Shown here: one piece after another, positions 16,900 to 26,152 of the stretch
Position numbering within the stretch: position 1 is the stretch's first letter
Layout: the number at the start of each line of letters is the position of its first letter
NCBI GenBank assembly: GCA_002441345.1
Contig: DJVU01000016.1
Span: 1-57,625 of the forward strand
Origin: Bacteroidales bacterium UBA6248
GTDB lineage: Bacteria; Bacteroidota; Bacteroidia; Bacteroidales; Lentimicrobiaceae
Direction: 5' to 3'
DNA: 57,625 nucleotides
Position numbers and translations under genes: made by a program
The notes under the pieces: model-generated
The model's database searches: none
The model's input: only the letters and a program-made list of their open reading frames with translations
Told to the model about the DNA's origin: nothing

Positions 16900-17811
16900 A
16901 TGAAAAAACTAATCTGTATTGCAGCTGTGCTGCTGACCGTGCTTGCTTCAGCCCAGGACAGGAGTTACCTTGCCTTTCCGGAAAGCGATGCCTGGTGGAA
17001 TTTCGAACGGTCACAGGGGATGTGCTTTATGGGAGGGTTTTCTACGGAAAGGTATTCCATAACCTTCGGTGGCGATACGGTAATTGGCAACTTTACGTAT
17101 CGCAGCCTCAGGATTCCTTATGTGGAGTTCTCGGGATCGGGAGGCTGTACTCAGTCCATTTTCCCGGGATATGCGGGAGCCATACGACAGGATACGGGTC
17201 TGAGGAAAGTATTTATCGTACCTCCCGGTTCGAACGGAGAAGTGCTGCTCTACGATTTTACCCTCGAAGCCGGCGACACCGTAAGAGGATACCTTCAGCG
17301 GGAAATTGATACTCCCGATACGGTAATTTCCATAGATTCCGTTTTGGTTGGAGACCAGTTTCACAAGCGGTGGCTGATAAACAGCTGCTATGAGATATAC
17401 CTTATCGAAGGCATTGGTTCAACCTACGGACTGATTGAATCCTCGCCGGGATGCATGACCGACTGGGCCTCGTATTCGCTCGACTGTTATTCGCAGCAGG
17501 GAGAGGTTCAGTATCCAGACCCGCTTACCGGATGTCCGCTCCTTACAACCGTTTCTAAACCCGTAACGGCATCCCCGGCGTTCCGAATCTGCCCCAATCC
17601 CGCATCCGGCAGTTTTACGGTGGAGTTTTCCGAACCCTTTTCTTTTCGTGAGCTCCGGATTACAGATATGGCCGGAACTGCGGTTTGCACCACAATGATC
17701 GGGAATCAGCCATATTCATTCACCGGAAAACTGCCTGCAGGATTGTATATACTCACGCTGAAGGATGATAAAAACCGGGCATTTCATCAAAAACTGATCG
17801 TTAATCCCTGA
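16900..17811 (+). CDS. Exported protein with T9SS type A sorting domain
   Basis: A 303-residue protein with a signal peptide (MKKLICIAAVLLTVLASAQ) and a C-terminal sorting domain of about 75 residues. The latter begins FRICPNPASGSFTVEF, has the LPAGLYILTLKD signature and ends in a basic, hydrophobic strand (HQKLIVNP). Such proteins cross the outer membrane through the type IX system and are usually anchored to surface lipopolysaccharide. The middle domain (about 20-225) is beta-rich with seven cysteines but no recognised catalytic motif. It is a lone gene with its own promoter. Function beyond surface export is unknown. Confidence 0.8.
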   Translation: MKKLICIAAVLLTVLASAQDRSYLAFPESDAWWNFERSQGMCFMGGFSTERYSITFGGDTVIGNFTYRSLRIPYVEFSGSGGCTQSIFPGYAGAIRQDTGLRKVFIVPPGSNGEVLLYDFTLEAGDTVRGYLQREIDTPDTVISIDSVLVGDQFHKRWLINSCYEIYLIEGIGSTYGLIESSPGCMTDWASYSLDCYSQQGEVQYPDPLTGCPLLTTVSKPVTASPAFRICPNPASGSFTVEFSEPFSFRELRITDMAGTAVCTTMIGNQPYSFTGKLPAGLYILTLKDDKNRAFHQKLIVNP

Positions 17812-17884
17812 AGCGGTAAAAATCAGCAAGCAGCATGGTTTGTAAGGTCATAAAAATCATACAGATACAACTTCGCGATGCACA

Positions 17885-18664
17885 ATGACTGCATTGAATT
17901 TTTCATACAACGGGCTGGCTGTACGTCGGTTTGATGATTTTCCGGGAACCCCGTACATCGTTTTTCTGCACGATTCGATGGGATGCATCGAACTTTGGAG
18001 AGATTTCCCGCAAAGGCTGGGAATGCTGACGGAATGTAACGTAATGATTTATGACCGTCAGGGTTACGGCAGATCCATTCCGTTTACCGGTGCCCGGCGC
18101 GATAATTTGTATCTGGAAAAGGAAGCCGATATCCTGCTAGGTCTTCTGGAATATTGCGGCATCGTGAATCCCGTTTTGTTTGGTCACAGCGACGGTGGTT
18201 CCATCGCACTGATTGCCGCTGCAAAATTTCCGGCAAAAATCGGGGGTGTGATTACCGAAGGAGCTCATGTGTTTGTGGAAGATATCACAATCCGGGGGAT
18301 TGAGGCAGCAAAGAAGGACTATCGGAGCACCAGCCTTGATAAACGGTTAAAAAAATACCATGGAGATAAAACAGACGAGATGTTCGAGGCGTGGACAGAA
18401 ACCTGGACAGGCAGCGAATTCCGGAGCTGGAACATTACGCATTTTTTGCCCGGCATCGTGTGCCCTCTTCTGGCAATTCAGGGGGAAAACGACGAATACG
18501 GAACCGAAGAGCAGGTGCGAACCATTACGGAGCATACCAAAGGAAGTGCTGAACGTATAATCATTCCGGGAGCAGGGCATACGCCGCATAAAGAAGTGCC
18601 CGCGGAAGTGCTTGAACCTTCGGCTGCTTTTATACGAAATCTGAAGAATCCGGAATGGATGTAA
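17885..18664 (+). CDS. Alpha/beta-fold hydrolase
   Basis: A 259-residue cytoplasmic hydrolase. The oxyanion segment is FLHDSMGCIELW, the nucleophile elbow GHSDGGS gives the Ser, IQGENDEYG supplies the Asp and PGAGHTPHKE the His of the triad. The arrangement fits the general alpha/beta hydrolase fold; the SDGG elbow is common in esterase and C-C hydrolase-like members. The substrate cannot be deduced. It lies 73 bases downstream of the T9SS cargo gene and 85 upstream of rsgA, so linkage is uncertain. Confidence 0.85.
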   Translation: MTALNFSYNGLAVRRFDDFPGTPYIVFLHDSMGCIELWRDFPQRLGMLTECNVMIYDRQGYGRSIPFTGARRDNLYLEKEADILLGLLEYCGIVNPVLFGHSDGGSIALIAAAKFPAKIGGVITEGAHVFVEDITIRGIEAAKKDYRSTSLDKRLKKYHGDKTDEMFEAWTETWTGSEFRSWNITHFLPGIVCPLLAIQGENDEYGTEEQVRTITEHTKGSAERIIIPGAGHTPHKEVPAEVLEPSAAFIRNLKNPEWM

Positions 18665-18749
18665 CGGGCAAAAAAATATCACATACTATTCAGCAATCCC
18701 GGCTGACGGCGAATAAATCACTTTATCAAAAACCAATTTTCATTTCTGA

Positions 18750-19826
18750 ATGACAAATAATCCACTGCCTGGTTTTACGGATGCGATGGAGAAGTTCCGC
18801 ATCGAAAATATGTCCGGTGATCTCACCCCCGGAAGGGTGGTGGCAGCGCATCGCGAACGGTACGTGGTGCATACGGCTGATGGGGAGCTGGATGCTGAAA
18901 TCACCGGCAACATGCGGTTTGCTGCCCGCAGCGGGGAAGATTTCCCGGCGGTTGGCGACTGGGTGGCCCTAATGGTTTACGAGGGTGGCCTGGCAATCAT
19001 TCATGCCATATTCCCTCGAAGTTCGCTGCTGAAACGCAGGGCTGCAGGACAGGCATCCGGAATACAGGTGATTGCTGCAAACATCGATTACGCCTTGCTG
19101 CTGCAGGCAGTGGACCGCGATTTCAGCCCGAACCGCCTGGAACGCTATCTCACCCTTTGCAGAACAGCCGGGATTGAACCGGTGATTGTGCTTACCAAAA
19201 CCGACCTTATTACTCCAGCAGAAGCACAGCTGCTGAAAATGAAAACAGAACAGAGGATTCCCGGCATTCCGATTATTCTCCTGAGCAACCAAACCCGCGA
19301 GGGGTATGCTGCGCTGCAGGAATACCTGACCCCCGGAACTACGTGCTGTATGCTCGGATCGTCGGGTACCGGCAAGTCAACCCTTGTCAATACCCTTTCG
19401 GGGAAGGAGCTTATGCGTACAGATGCCATCGGAAAAGCTGCGGGCAGGGGTAAGCACGTTACTACTCACCGCGAACTCATCGCCCTTGAAGGAGGAGCTT
19501 TCCTGATCGATAACCCGGGCATGCGCGAAGTGGGAATTTCGGATGACGGTACAGGAATAGCTTCCGTATTCGGCAGTATTGCCAGCCTTTCGGGGATGTG
19601 CAGGTTTAAGGATTGTACCCATACCTCGGAAACCGGGTGCGCCGTAACCGAAGCCCTGGAGAAAGGAGAACTCGAACAGGATGTATACGATAATTACATA
19701 AGACTGGAAAAGGAAAAAGAGCATTTCGAAACATCGGCCGAAGAGCGGAAACGAAAAGAAAGGATTTTCGGTAAAATTCTGAAAGACTATCAGAAAAGGG
19801 ATCTGAAAAATAAAAATAAGCAGTAA
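18750..19826 (+). CDS. rsgA: Ribosome small-subunit-dependent GTPase A
   Basis: A 358-residue circularly permuted GTPase that checks late 30S ribosome maturation. The order of motifs is diagnostic: an OB-fold N-terminus, G4 as LTKTDL (148-153), then G1 as GSSGTGKST (203-211), G3 DNPGM (254-258), and the C-terminal zinc knuckle with Cys284, Cys289, His291 and Cys297 (CX4CXHX5C). The tail after the knuckle is a long charged helix. The protein is somewhat longer than the typical 300-320 residues because of the N-terminal extension and the tail, as in the YloQ/EngC long form. The start at 18750 is the first ATG after a stop and gives a full OB domain. Confidence 0.93.
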   Translation: MTNNPLPGFTDAMEKFRIENMSGDLTPGRVVAAHRERYVVHTADGELDAEITGNMRFAARSGEDFPAVGDWVALMVYEGGLAIIHAIFPRSSLLKRRAAGQASGIQVIAANIDYALLLQAVDRDFSPNRLERYLTLCRTAGIEPVIVLTKTDLITPAEAQLLKMKTEQRIPGIPIILLSNQTREGYAALQEYLTPGTTCCMLGSSGTGKSTLVNTLSGKELMRTDAIGKAAGRGKHVTTHRELIALEGGAFLIDNPGMREVGISDDGTGIASVFGSIASLSGMCRFKDCTHTSETGCAVTEALEKGELEQDVYDNYIRLEKEKEHFETSAEERKRKERIFGKILKDYQKRDLKNKNKQ

Positions 19827-20008
19827 GAATAAAGTCAGTGGATTCCGGCGGTTTGTGGTAACGACCCTTCGAAAGCCCTTTGCAGCCGTAGTTTCGGATA
19901 AAGTTCCTTCAGGAATGATCATTTTGGGATTTTCGTTGTTTATGGAAATCATAACCAGGGGTGCCCGGTACAACTCCTTTAATGCTCCCCGTTTATCTCC
20001 GGAATACA

Positions 20009-20509
20009 ATGAATAATAAAACCTTTCTGTTGCTTATTTCTTTCCTGTTTTTCTCTGTACTGCTGCCTGCCCGTGAAGAAGGGGATCCCGAACCCGGAAA
20101 ACATAAACATAATCACGACTACAGGCACGAACTGGGTATTGTGAATTCCCTTGCCTGGTTTCCGGAGGAAGATGAACGGGCATATGCGCTGCACCTGCAT
20201 TACATATACCGCCCTGGCAACGGGCGTTTTGGAATAGGAGCCGGGTACGAACGGATTTTTGACGAACACGGACATAACTGGTTTGGCCTTGCAGGTACGT
20301 ACAGGCCTTTCGGACATTTCAGCATAAATCTGGCACCGGGTCTGGCATTTGAGGATGAACACCCCGGTGAGTTACGGTTTGCCACTCACCTGGAAGTCTT
20401 GTATGAATTTCCCGTAGGGCCTCTGCACATCGGCCCGGTTCTGAGTGCCGGCTTCGATACCCGGGATTATCACCTGGGTGCAGGAATCCATATAGCTGTC
20501 GGATTCTGA
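20009..20509 (+). CDS. Small outer-membrane beta-barrel-like protein
   Basis: 166 residues from the ATG at 20009, chosen because it begins a clear signal peptide (MNNKTFLLLISFLFFSVLLPA); the frame opens 48 bases earlier. After a His-rich linker (GKHKHNHDYRH) the chain alternates hydrophobic and polar residues in strand-sized segments (YALHLHYIYRPG, FGIGAGYERIF, WFGLAGTYRPF, FSINLAPGLAFE, LHIGPVLSAGFD). It ends in Phe (GIHIAVGF), as outer-membrane proteins recognised by the BAM machinery do. No family is recognised; the His cluster may bind metal, which is a guess. Confidence 0.65.
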   Translation: MNNKTFLLLISFLFFSVLLPAREEGDPEPGKHKHNHDYRHELGIVNSLAWFPEEDERAYALHLHYIYRPGNGRFGIGAGYERIFDEHGHNWFGLAGTYRPFGHFSINLAPGLAFEDEHPGELRFATHLEVLYEFPVGPLHIGPVLSAGFDTRDYHLGAGIHIAVGF

Positions 20510-20554
20510 GTCCGTTACCGGGTACTTTTTTCCTGCCGTTTCCGTATACTCCGG

Positions 20555-20576
20555 ATGCCGGTTTTTCCCCCGGCAT
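20555..20576 (+). other. Stem-loop downstream of the outer-membrane protein gene
   Basis: ATGCCGG (20555-20561) and CCGGCAT (20570-20576) form a perfect 7-bp stem with an eight-base loop rich in T and C, 45 bases past the stop. No T tract follows, so it may be a terminator of the non-canonical kind or part of the uracil permease leader. Confidence 0.35.
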
Positions 20577-20700
20577 AAGGGGTTTGGATTGTCAATAAGT
20601 TGTTGAAAACACATAGGAAAAACCGCATATATACCGATCCGGAAACCGGCAATTCTGCGCTAAATTGCTGCCATCAAAATCAACCGAAAAAAATCGAACG

Positions 20701-21990
20701 ATGAGCAAGCGAATTGTAGGCATCCGCGAGAAGATGCCTTTAGCCGAAAGTCTGCCGCTGAGTCTGCAGCATCTCACAGCCATGTTTGGTGCTACCATCC
20801 TGGTTCCCGTGCTCCTGGGAGTGGATCCTGCCATTGCATTGTTTATGAACGGCATAGGCACCCTTATCTATGCCTGGGTTACCAGAGGCGGCATTCCGGC
20901 ATATCTGGGATCTAGTTTTGCATTTATTGCCCCGACCATGCTCATTATTGCGAGTTACGGCGGTTTTAACAGCGCACAGTCGGGATTTATCTTCTTCGGA
21001 TTGTTTTTTATCGCCATGTCGTTTGTAGTCAAACGCTACGGCATACGCTGGATTGATGTGGTAATGCCTCCGGCAGTAATGGGAGCCGTGGTTGCCATTA
21101 TCGGACTTGAGCTGGCTCCTGTGGCAGCCATGCAGGCTGGGCTGGCTCCTCCTTCCACTCCCGTGGGTGAAGTCGTGCAGGCCTATACTCCTTCGGCCGA
21201 TGTGCTGCTGGTGAGTATGGTTACCCTTTTCACCGGAATCTTCGGAACCATGATGTTCCGGGGTTTTATGCAGGTGATTCCCATCCTGTTTGCCGTTGTT
21301 ACCGGTTACCTTACCGCCCTCTTTACCGGCATGGTCGATACGGATGTAATTGCCAATGCCCCCTGGTTTGCCCTTCCGCAGTTTCATGCACCGGTGTTCG
21401 ATCTGAATGCCATTATAATCATAGCGCCGGCATGTATCGTGGTGCTGGCTGAACACATCAGTCACCTTATCGTGACCGGACGAATCACGGAGTCAGACCT
21501 GATGAAAGACCCGGGATTGCACCGTTCGCTGCTTGGCGACGGAATCAGTAACCTGCTGTCGGGTTTCGCCGGATCACCGCCCAATACTACTTATGGGGAG
21601 AACATAGGGGTGATGGCAATTACCCGTGTGTATTCCGTTTGGGTAATCCGGGGTGCTGCCGTTCTGGCCATCTGTTTTGCCCTTATCGGGAAGGTGTCGG
21701 CCGCCATTTCAACCATCCCGGTGCCGGTAATGGGAGGTATTACCATTTTGCTCTACGGTGTGATTGCCGTTCAGGGATTCCGCATGTTTGTGGAACAAAA
21801 GGTTGATTTCAGCAAAAACCGGCACATGGTTCCTGGTGCCGTTACCTTTATACTTGGGGTTGGCGATGCAGCCATCAATATTGGATCGGTTCAGCTCAAG
21901 GGAATGGCACTGGCTGCCATCGCCGGCGTACTTATGTCGCTGGTGTTTTTCGTGCTCGACAAAGCCGGGCTTATGAACAGGGAAGCCTGA
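20701..21990 (+). CDS. uraA: Uracil/xanthine permease (NCS2 family, UraA-like)
   Basis: A 429-residue nucleobase:proton symporter with about 14 spans. The start at 20701 (MSKRIVGIREKMPLAESLPL) is preferred over an in-frame codon 36 bases upstream, as it matches the usual N-terminus. Signatures are LSLQHLTAMFGATILVP in the first span, PAYLGSSFAFIAP in the half-helix that binds the base, ISHLIVTGRITESDLMKDPGLHRSLLGDG and FAGSPPNTTYGENIGVMAITRVYS with the conserved NTTYGEN. A weak promoter-like TAAATTGC lies at 20661. No pyrimidine biosynthesis gene lies nearby. Confidence 0.92.
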   Translation: MSKRIVGIREKMPLAESLPLSLQHLTAMFGATILVPVLLGVDPAIALFMNGIGTLIYAWVTRGGIPAYLGSSFAFIAPTMLIIASYGGFNSAQSGFIFFGLFFIAMSFVVKRYGIRWIDVVMPPAVMGAVVAIIGLELAPVAAMQAGLAPPSTPVGEVVQAYTPSADVLLVSMVTLFTGIFGTMMFRGFMQVIPILFAVVTGYLTALFTGMVDTDVIANAPWFALPQFHAPVFDLNAIIIIAPACIVVLAEHISHLIVTGRITESDLMKDPGLHRSLLGDGISNLLSGFAGSPPNTTYGENIGVMAITRVYSVWVIRGAAVLAICFALIGKVSAAISTIPVPVMGGITILLYGVIAVQGFRMFVEQKVDFSKNRHMVPGAVTFILGVGDAAINIGSVQLKGMALAAIAGVLMSLVFFVLDKAGLMNREA

Positions 21991-22113
21991 TCTGGTATCG
22001 GGAAGACTGCAGATTAAATGCAACCTGTTTAAATTGCTTTTCAATCTCTTTCGGGAATACGGAACAAAGCTGAGATTACACTCTGCAGTGTGACCGGCAG
22101 GGCATATCTGATT

Positions 22114-24774
22114 TTATTTCTGTAGCAATGACAGCTGCTTCAGAATCTGATCGCCCAGGCCAATGCTGTAGCCTTCGGAGTGCCAGGTAATTTCACCTTT
22201 CCCGTTGATAACGGCGACCACCGGCCACTGGGGTATACCTTTAATAGAGCAGGTGGTACTGATGGCTGAAGCAATCTCACCAAGATCGTCGTACCCGAAC
22301 CGTGCAGAAGCGGGCAAATCCTTGTAAACCGAAGGCCTGAATCCCCGGGTGAGCTTTTCACCGGCTACCACAAAAACTACATTTCCTCCCCAGGCGTTCA
22401 GGCCGCCCCGTGCGGACCGGATATCCTCCATCAGGTGTTTGGTAGGCTCCTTCGACGGGTCAATGATGGCTACAACCATCCCTTTTGCAGTTTGAACGGT
22501 TCGGAGGGTTTCGCGTCCGTTGCCGTTAATTTCCCTGAACGAAGCATCCGGATCGGCAAAACCCAGGGTGCCGGATTTGCTGCTGCCCGATGCCAGACGA
22601 ATTGACATTGAGGTAGTTTTACCTTCAACCACCCTGAAATACCGGATGTTGCATGCCACTTCCCCCTCACTCAGGCGGTTGCCTGTCATCAGACGGTAAA
22701 AACCCGTATCTACGCTCAGTGTTGCCGGGAAACGGCGCAGGGTGGCATCCGTTTCATAGTCGAGCGTAATAAAGCGTCCTTTTTCAAGACGGGCAATGGT
22801 GTAGTGGGTGTAGTACCCCGGAACGAATTCCGGATCCCGGCTTTCGTTAGTCAAAACAAGCTGACCGCGCGGGATTCGTTTTACAGGCTGCGGGGTAAAC
22901 GAAACATCAATCCATTCGCCTTTATTCAAAAACTGTGGCCGGCGGGTTGAAGGCTCAAGCCGGGACGGGGTGCCGAAGCTGCGACTGATGGCGACAAACA
23001 GCAGATCCCTGGAGTAAGGGTCGGCCAGCTTAAGCTCCAGCATGCCTTCCGGACTCAGTGGAACGCCATAGTAATTATTGATGGTGTCGGGGCGAATGTT
23101 GTTGGAAATCCACTCCCTGACGGAAGCAGGATCTTCCCTGAACTGTTCAGCCTGCTGCGGAGGAAAGAAATTCCGGATGTAACTTCGCCAGGTGGTGACG
23201 AATTCACGCCCGATCCTGGGAGAAAGAACGTAGCGGTTGTACTGCTCAGGCGTAATTCCGGGTGCAAGAACCGTTTCGTTCAGGGCGGCAAGGTGGTCGC
23301 TGAGAACCGAAGCCCGGATGTCGTGAAGGTCTTTTTCGGAGATGTTTTCGAGAAGAAGCATAGCCGTTTCGATGCCGGCTTTGTCTGTATTTTCAATGAA
23401 TGCCTTTATTTCGGGCCAGTTACCGCGGCTCTGTGCCATGTATTTCCATAGTTTATCCGGTTCTGCACCTGCGGAGGCCGCCAGGCTTACGGTTGAAACG
23501 GAGTCGATAAACGTGGAAATGTAAATGCTGCGGATGGAGTCCTCTTCGAGCAGCCTGCGGTTGTTGCGTGCAGCCATTACAGGATCCGTGGCGGGGATTG
23601 CCTGTTTGACCGGGGGTACCAGAAGGTATTCGCCTTCCGGAAATACTTCGGTTTGTTTGCCAAGGGTTACCGTTACGTTTCCGTCTTTGCTGCCGCGCGA
23701 CAGCACTGCTGCGGAGACTCCGTTCAGGGTGGCCTGTATCATCAGGTCGCCGTAGCCGGTGGTGAGGGTACAGGTGCCGTCGCTTCCCGTCAGAAGTGTT
23801 GAGACAGGATAGAACTCTGCATAATTGTATAATCCAAATTCCACGGATGCATTTTCAAGGGGTTTGCCTTCTTCGTTTACAACAGTGACGGTCAGGGGCC
23901 GTGTTTTGGTATAGTTTGTGAGCAGGTTCAGGCGTGCATAGAAATCGGTAGCCCGGGTAACCTCTTCGCTACCGTTGTATTTTCCAAAAACGAAGGTGTG
24001 GGTCATCATGGCCCGTTTCACGGGTTCGGCAAACCATGCCATATCCAGGGCGGGTTCGGGTTCGCATGCACCAAGGAAGTGCCATTTTCCGTCGATCCAT
24101 ACCTCAACCCAGGCGTGGTTGTCGTCGGTGTGTGCCCATCGCGGGGTGTAAACCTGCCTGGCCGGGATACCGGCTACCCGCATGGCCGAAACGGTAAAGG
24201 TTGATTCTTCCCCGCAACGCCCGAAAGCCGTTCTTACGGTCGTGAGCGGCCCTGAAGTCCGCTCATCGGTCGATTTGTAAATTACTTTTTCGTGGCACCA
24301 GTGATTTACTTCCAGCGCTGCTGTGGTCATATCCATCCCGCCAAGGCGCTCTTTAAGTTCTTTGTAAAACACCTGGCGTGCCGTGTCGGTGTATTCGTTG
24401 TTGACCCTGTATGGAAGAACAAAATGAAGAAAAATGTCTTCAGGTATCGTATTTCCCCAGGAGAAATGCTCTCTGGCCTCCAGCGCTGTTTGTACCTGAC
24501 GAAGGTAGTAGTGGCCGTCGTTCATTGCCAGATCGCTCAGGGGCATGTAGGCATACAGAAATTCGAGGCCTTCGCGTTCGGCAGTGGTGAGTTCGTGATT
24601 AAATACGGAAAAAAGAACAGAATCTCTGCCCGAAGCCAGCTCACGGCGGTTGAGGAATTGGGCATGTACCGCTTCCCTGTATGATTTATCCATGATAAGG
24701 TGCTTTCCTCCGCCTGGACCATTGCACGATAACAGGCTAATTGCAAGTACTGTAATCAGGAAAAAGTGTTTCAT
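22114..24774 (-). CDS. Multidomain transglutaminase-like lipoprotein with thioredoxin-like tail
   Basis: An 886-residue lipoprotein (LLSC lipobox, Cys17). A transglutaminase core lies near 150-245: GRCGEESTFTVSAMRVAGIPARQV with Cys187, DDNHAWVEVW with His220, and an acidic residue in GACEPE (Glu238) where an Asp is more usual. A beta-sandwich follows (TVTVVNEEGKPLENASVEFGLYNY..., about 295-365), of the carboxypeptidase regulatory-like type. A long helical middle and further beta domains follow. The last 140 residues resemble a thioredoxin fold (VVAIIDPSKEP ... GIPQWPVVAVINGKGEITWHSEG) but have no CXXC, so no redox activity is expected. It probably acts on peptides or glycopeptides at the cell surface. 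The upstream sequence TATCTTGC (near 24797-24804) is only a near match to a promoter box. Confidence 0.8.
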   Translation of the reverse strand: MKHFFLITVLAISLLSCNGPGGGKHLIMDKSYREAVHAQFLNRRELASGRDSVLFSVFNHELTTAEREGLEFLYAYMPLSDLAMNDGHYYLRQVQTALEAREHFSWGNTIPEDIFLHFVLPYRVNNEYTDTARQVFYKELKERLGGMDMTTAALEVNHWCHEKVIYKSTDERTSGPLTTVRTAFGRCGEESTFTVSAMRVAGIPARQVYTPRWAHTDDNHAWVEVWIDGKWHFLGACEPEPALDMAWFAEPVKRAMMTHTFVFGKYNGSEEVTRATDFYARLNLLTNYTKTRPLTVTVVNEEGKPLENASVEFGLYNYAEFYPVSTLLTGSDGTCTLTTGYGDLMIQATLNGVSAAVLSRGSKDGNVTVTLGKQTEVFPEGEYLLVPPVKQAIPATDPVMAARNNRRLLEEDSIRSIYISTFIDSVSTVSLAASAGAEPDKLWKYMAQSRGNWPEIKAFIENTDKAGIETAMLLLENISEKDLHDIRASVLSDHLAALNETVLAPGITPEQYNRYVLSPRIGREFVTTWRSYIRNFFPPQQAEQFREDPASVREWISNNIRPDTINNYYGVPLSPEGMLELKLADPYSRDLLFVAISRSFGTPSRLEPSTRRPQFLNKGEWIDVSFTPQPVKRIPRGQLVLTNESRDPEFVPGYYTHYTIARLEKGRFITLDYETDATLRRFPATLSVDTGFYRLMTGNRLSEGEVACNIRYFRVVEGKTTSMSIRLASGSSKSGTLGFADPDASFREINGNGRETLRTVQTAKGMVVAIIDPSKEPTKHLMEDIRSARGGLNAWGGNVVFVVAGEKLTRGFRPSVYKDLPASARFGYDDLGEIASAISTTCSIKGIPQWPVVAVINGKGEITWHSEGYSIGLGDQILKQLSLLQK

Positions 24775-25142
24775 CGGCTGAGCTTTTTATTATGTGGCAA
24801 GATACTTAAGTTTCGGCAATTGCCAGTGCTTTTTAAAAAATTTTCAATACTAAAAATTAATGCTGTCCGCTTAAAGCGGGAAAGTAAAAACTACTGCGGG
24901 CTTTTTCGGCCGGATTTCAGGTACGGGACCCCGCGAATTATTAACCGGAGACCAGCGCATAAAAAATGGAGATCATTGTAGTCTTGTAAAAATTTCATCG
25001 GTTTGTGATGTTTTGAAGGAGATGAGATAATACGGAGCAGTGTCCGGTGCAAATGACGTATACATTTTATCACATCTTGTTTTGCATGAGGTAATGTTCA
25101 GGGAGAAATTGACTAACTTAGCCCCTGCAACAGATTCTTCGT
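24775..25142. other. 368-base divergent intergenic region
   Basis: It separates the transglutaminase gene (leftward) from the LytS-like gene (rightward). A perfect dyad CCGCTT-A-AAGCGG lies at 24867-24879 and could be an operator. No TAnnTTTG box is certain for either gene. No small gene was seen. Confidence 0.4.
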
Positions 25143-26147
25143 GTGAAAAAATTTTTTCCGGACACGTTCTATTTCCCGGCCTATATTGTCATACTGACAA
25201 TCCTGATGGTTTTATGGGTAAGGCAGTTCATGCCGGAAGCAGGAGTATACATAATTCCGTTATGGATGATTATACTTCTGATCTTCTCCTGGTTCTCGAG
25301 AATATTAATTCTGCGGTATGAGTACGGGAAACTGAAAAGATGGGCGGTTTGGGTACTTACGGTATTTTTCCTTCTCACGGCCTGGTTGTTAACGCTCCGT
25401 CTGAGCACCGTATTTATGGGTTCAGCCTATGCATGGAGTGTTAAATGGATTAACCTGGTACTGGCTCTGACGGTATTTTCGGGTGATTACTTTTTTGAAC
25501 GTATTTGCCGACAAAAAGGAAGCAGTCTGGTTGACCTGGAAAACAAGCTGAGTCTTAAAGAGATGGAGCTTGAATTCGTAAAAACCCAGCTGAATCCGCA
25601 TTTTCTTTTCAACAGCCTCAACAACATTGCCGCAACCATAGTGGTAGACAAGGAGATGGCCCTGGAGTATACCTACAAACTTTCCGAGTTGTTGCGTTAC
25701 CAGGTTGGCATTTCAGGTCGTGATACCGTTACACTGGAAGAGGAGGAATCGTACATAAGCAACTATCTGGATATTGAAAAACTCCGTTTGGGCGGACGCT
25801 GCGAGATACGGTTTGAAGCAATCACGCCGGACCGTTTGGTTCAGATTCCTCCGCTGCTGCTTCATCCGTTGGTGGAATATTCTCTCAAAAAAAGTCTGGC
25901 ACTAAACGGGAAATCGGAAATACAAATTAAACTGATTTCAGAGCCCGGCACAATAAGGCTGGATATTCGCCACTCCCTTCCTGAAAGTCCGGCAAATCAA
26001 AGGATCAAAGGCCTGGATATAGAAGCCGTAAAAAAACGGCTGAATCTGCTGTTTCCCGGAAGGTATATACTTAAAACGAAGAAATCCGGTAATGAAGCGG
26101 AGGTAAATTTACTGATTCAATTGTACAGGAATACTAACAATACCTGA
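25143..26147 (+). CDS. LytS-family sensor protein with degenerate ATP-binding domain
   Basis: A 334-residue membrane protein with four predicted spans (about 10-28, 36-56, 66-88, 96-116), a coiled linker and the His_kinase segment FVKTQLNPHFLFNSLNNI with His153 intact. The C-terminal ATPase domain is eroded. The N-box, normally LVENAIKHG, reads LVEYSLKKS with Tyr246 in place of the Mg-binding Asn. The D-box (normally DNGxG) is replaced by RHSLPES, and the GxGLxNxRxRL motif by KGLDIEAVKKRL. The protein is therefore unlikely to bind ATP in the normal way. The start codon is GTG (25143). It is followed five bases later by a LytTR response regulator, its probable partner. Confidence 0.8.
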   Translation: MKKFFPDTFYFPAYIVILTILMVLWVRQFMPEAGVYIIPLWMIILLIFSWFSRILILRYEYGKLKRWAVWVLTVFFLLTAWLLTLRLSTVFMGSAYAWSVKWINLVLALTVFSGDYFFERICRQKGSSLVDLENKLSLKEMELEFVKTQLNPHFLFNSLNNIAATIVVDKEMALEYTYKLSELLRYQVGISGRDTVTLEEEESYISNYLDIEKLRLGGRCEIRFEAITPDRLVQIPPLLLHPLVEYSLKKSLALNGKSEIQIKLISEPGTIRLDIRHSLPESPANQRIKGLDIEAVKKRLNLLFPGRYILKTKKSGNEAEVNLLIQLYRNTNNT

Positions 26148-26152
26148 TATTT

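Noticed and set aside
19377..20009. Minus-strand frame of 210 codons across the end of rsgA
   Set aside because: Most of it is antisense to the rsgA G1-to-zinc-knuckle coding region. Only the 180 bases beyond rsgA remain unexplained and are reported as a low-interest finding.
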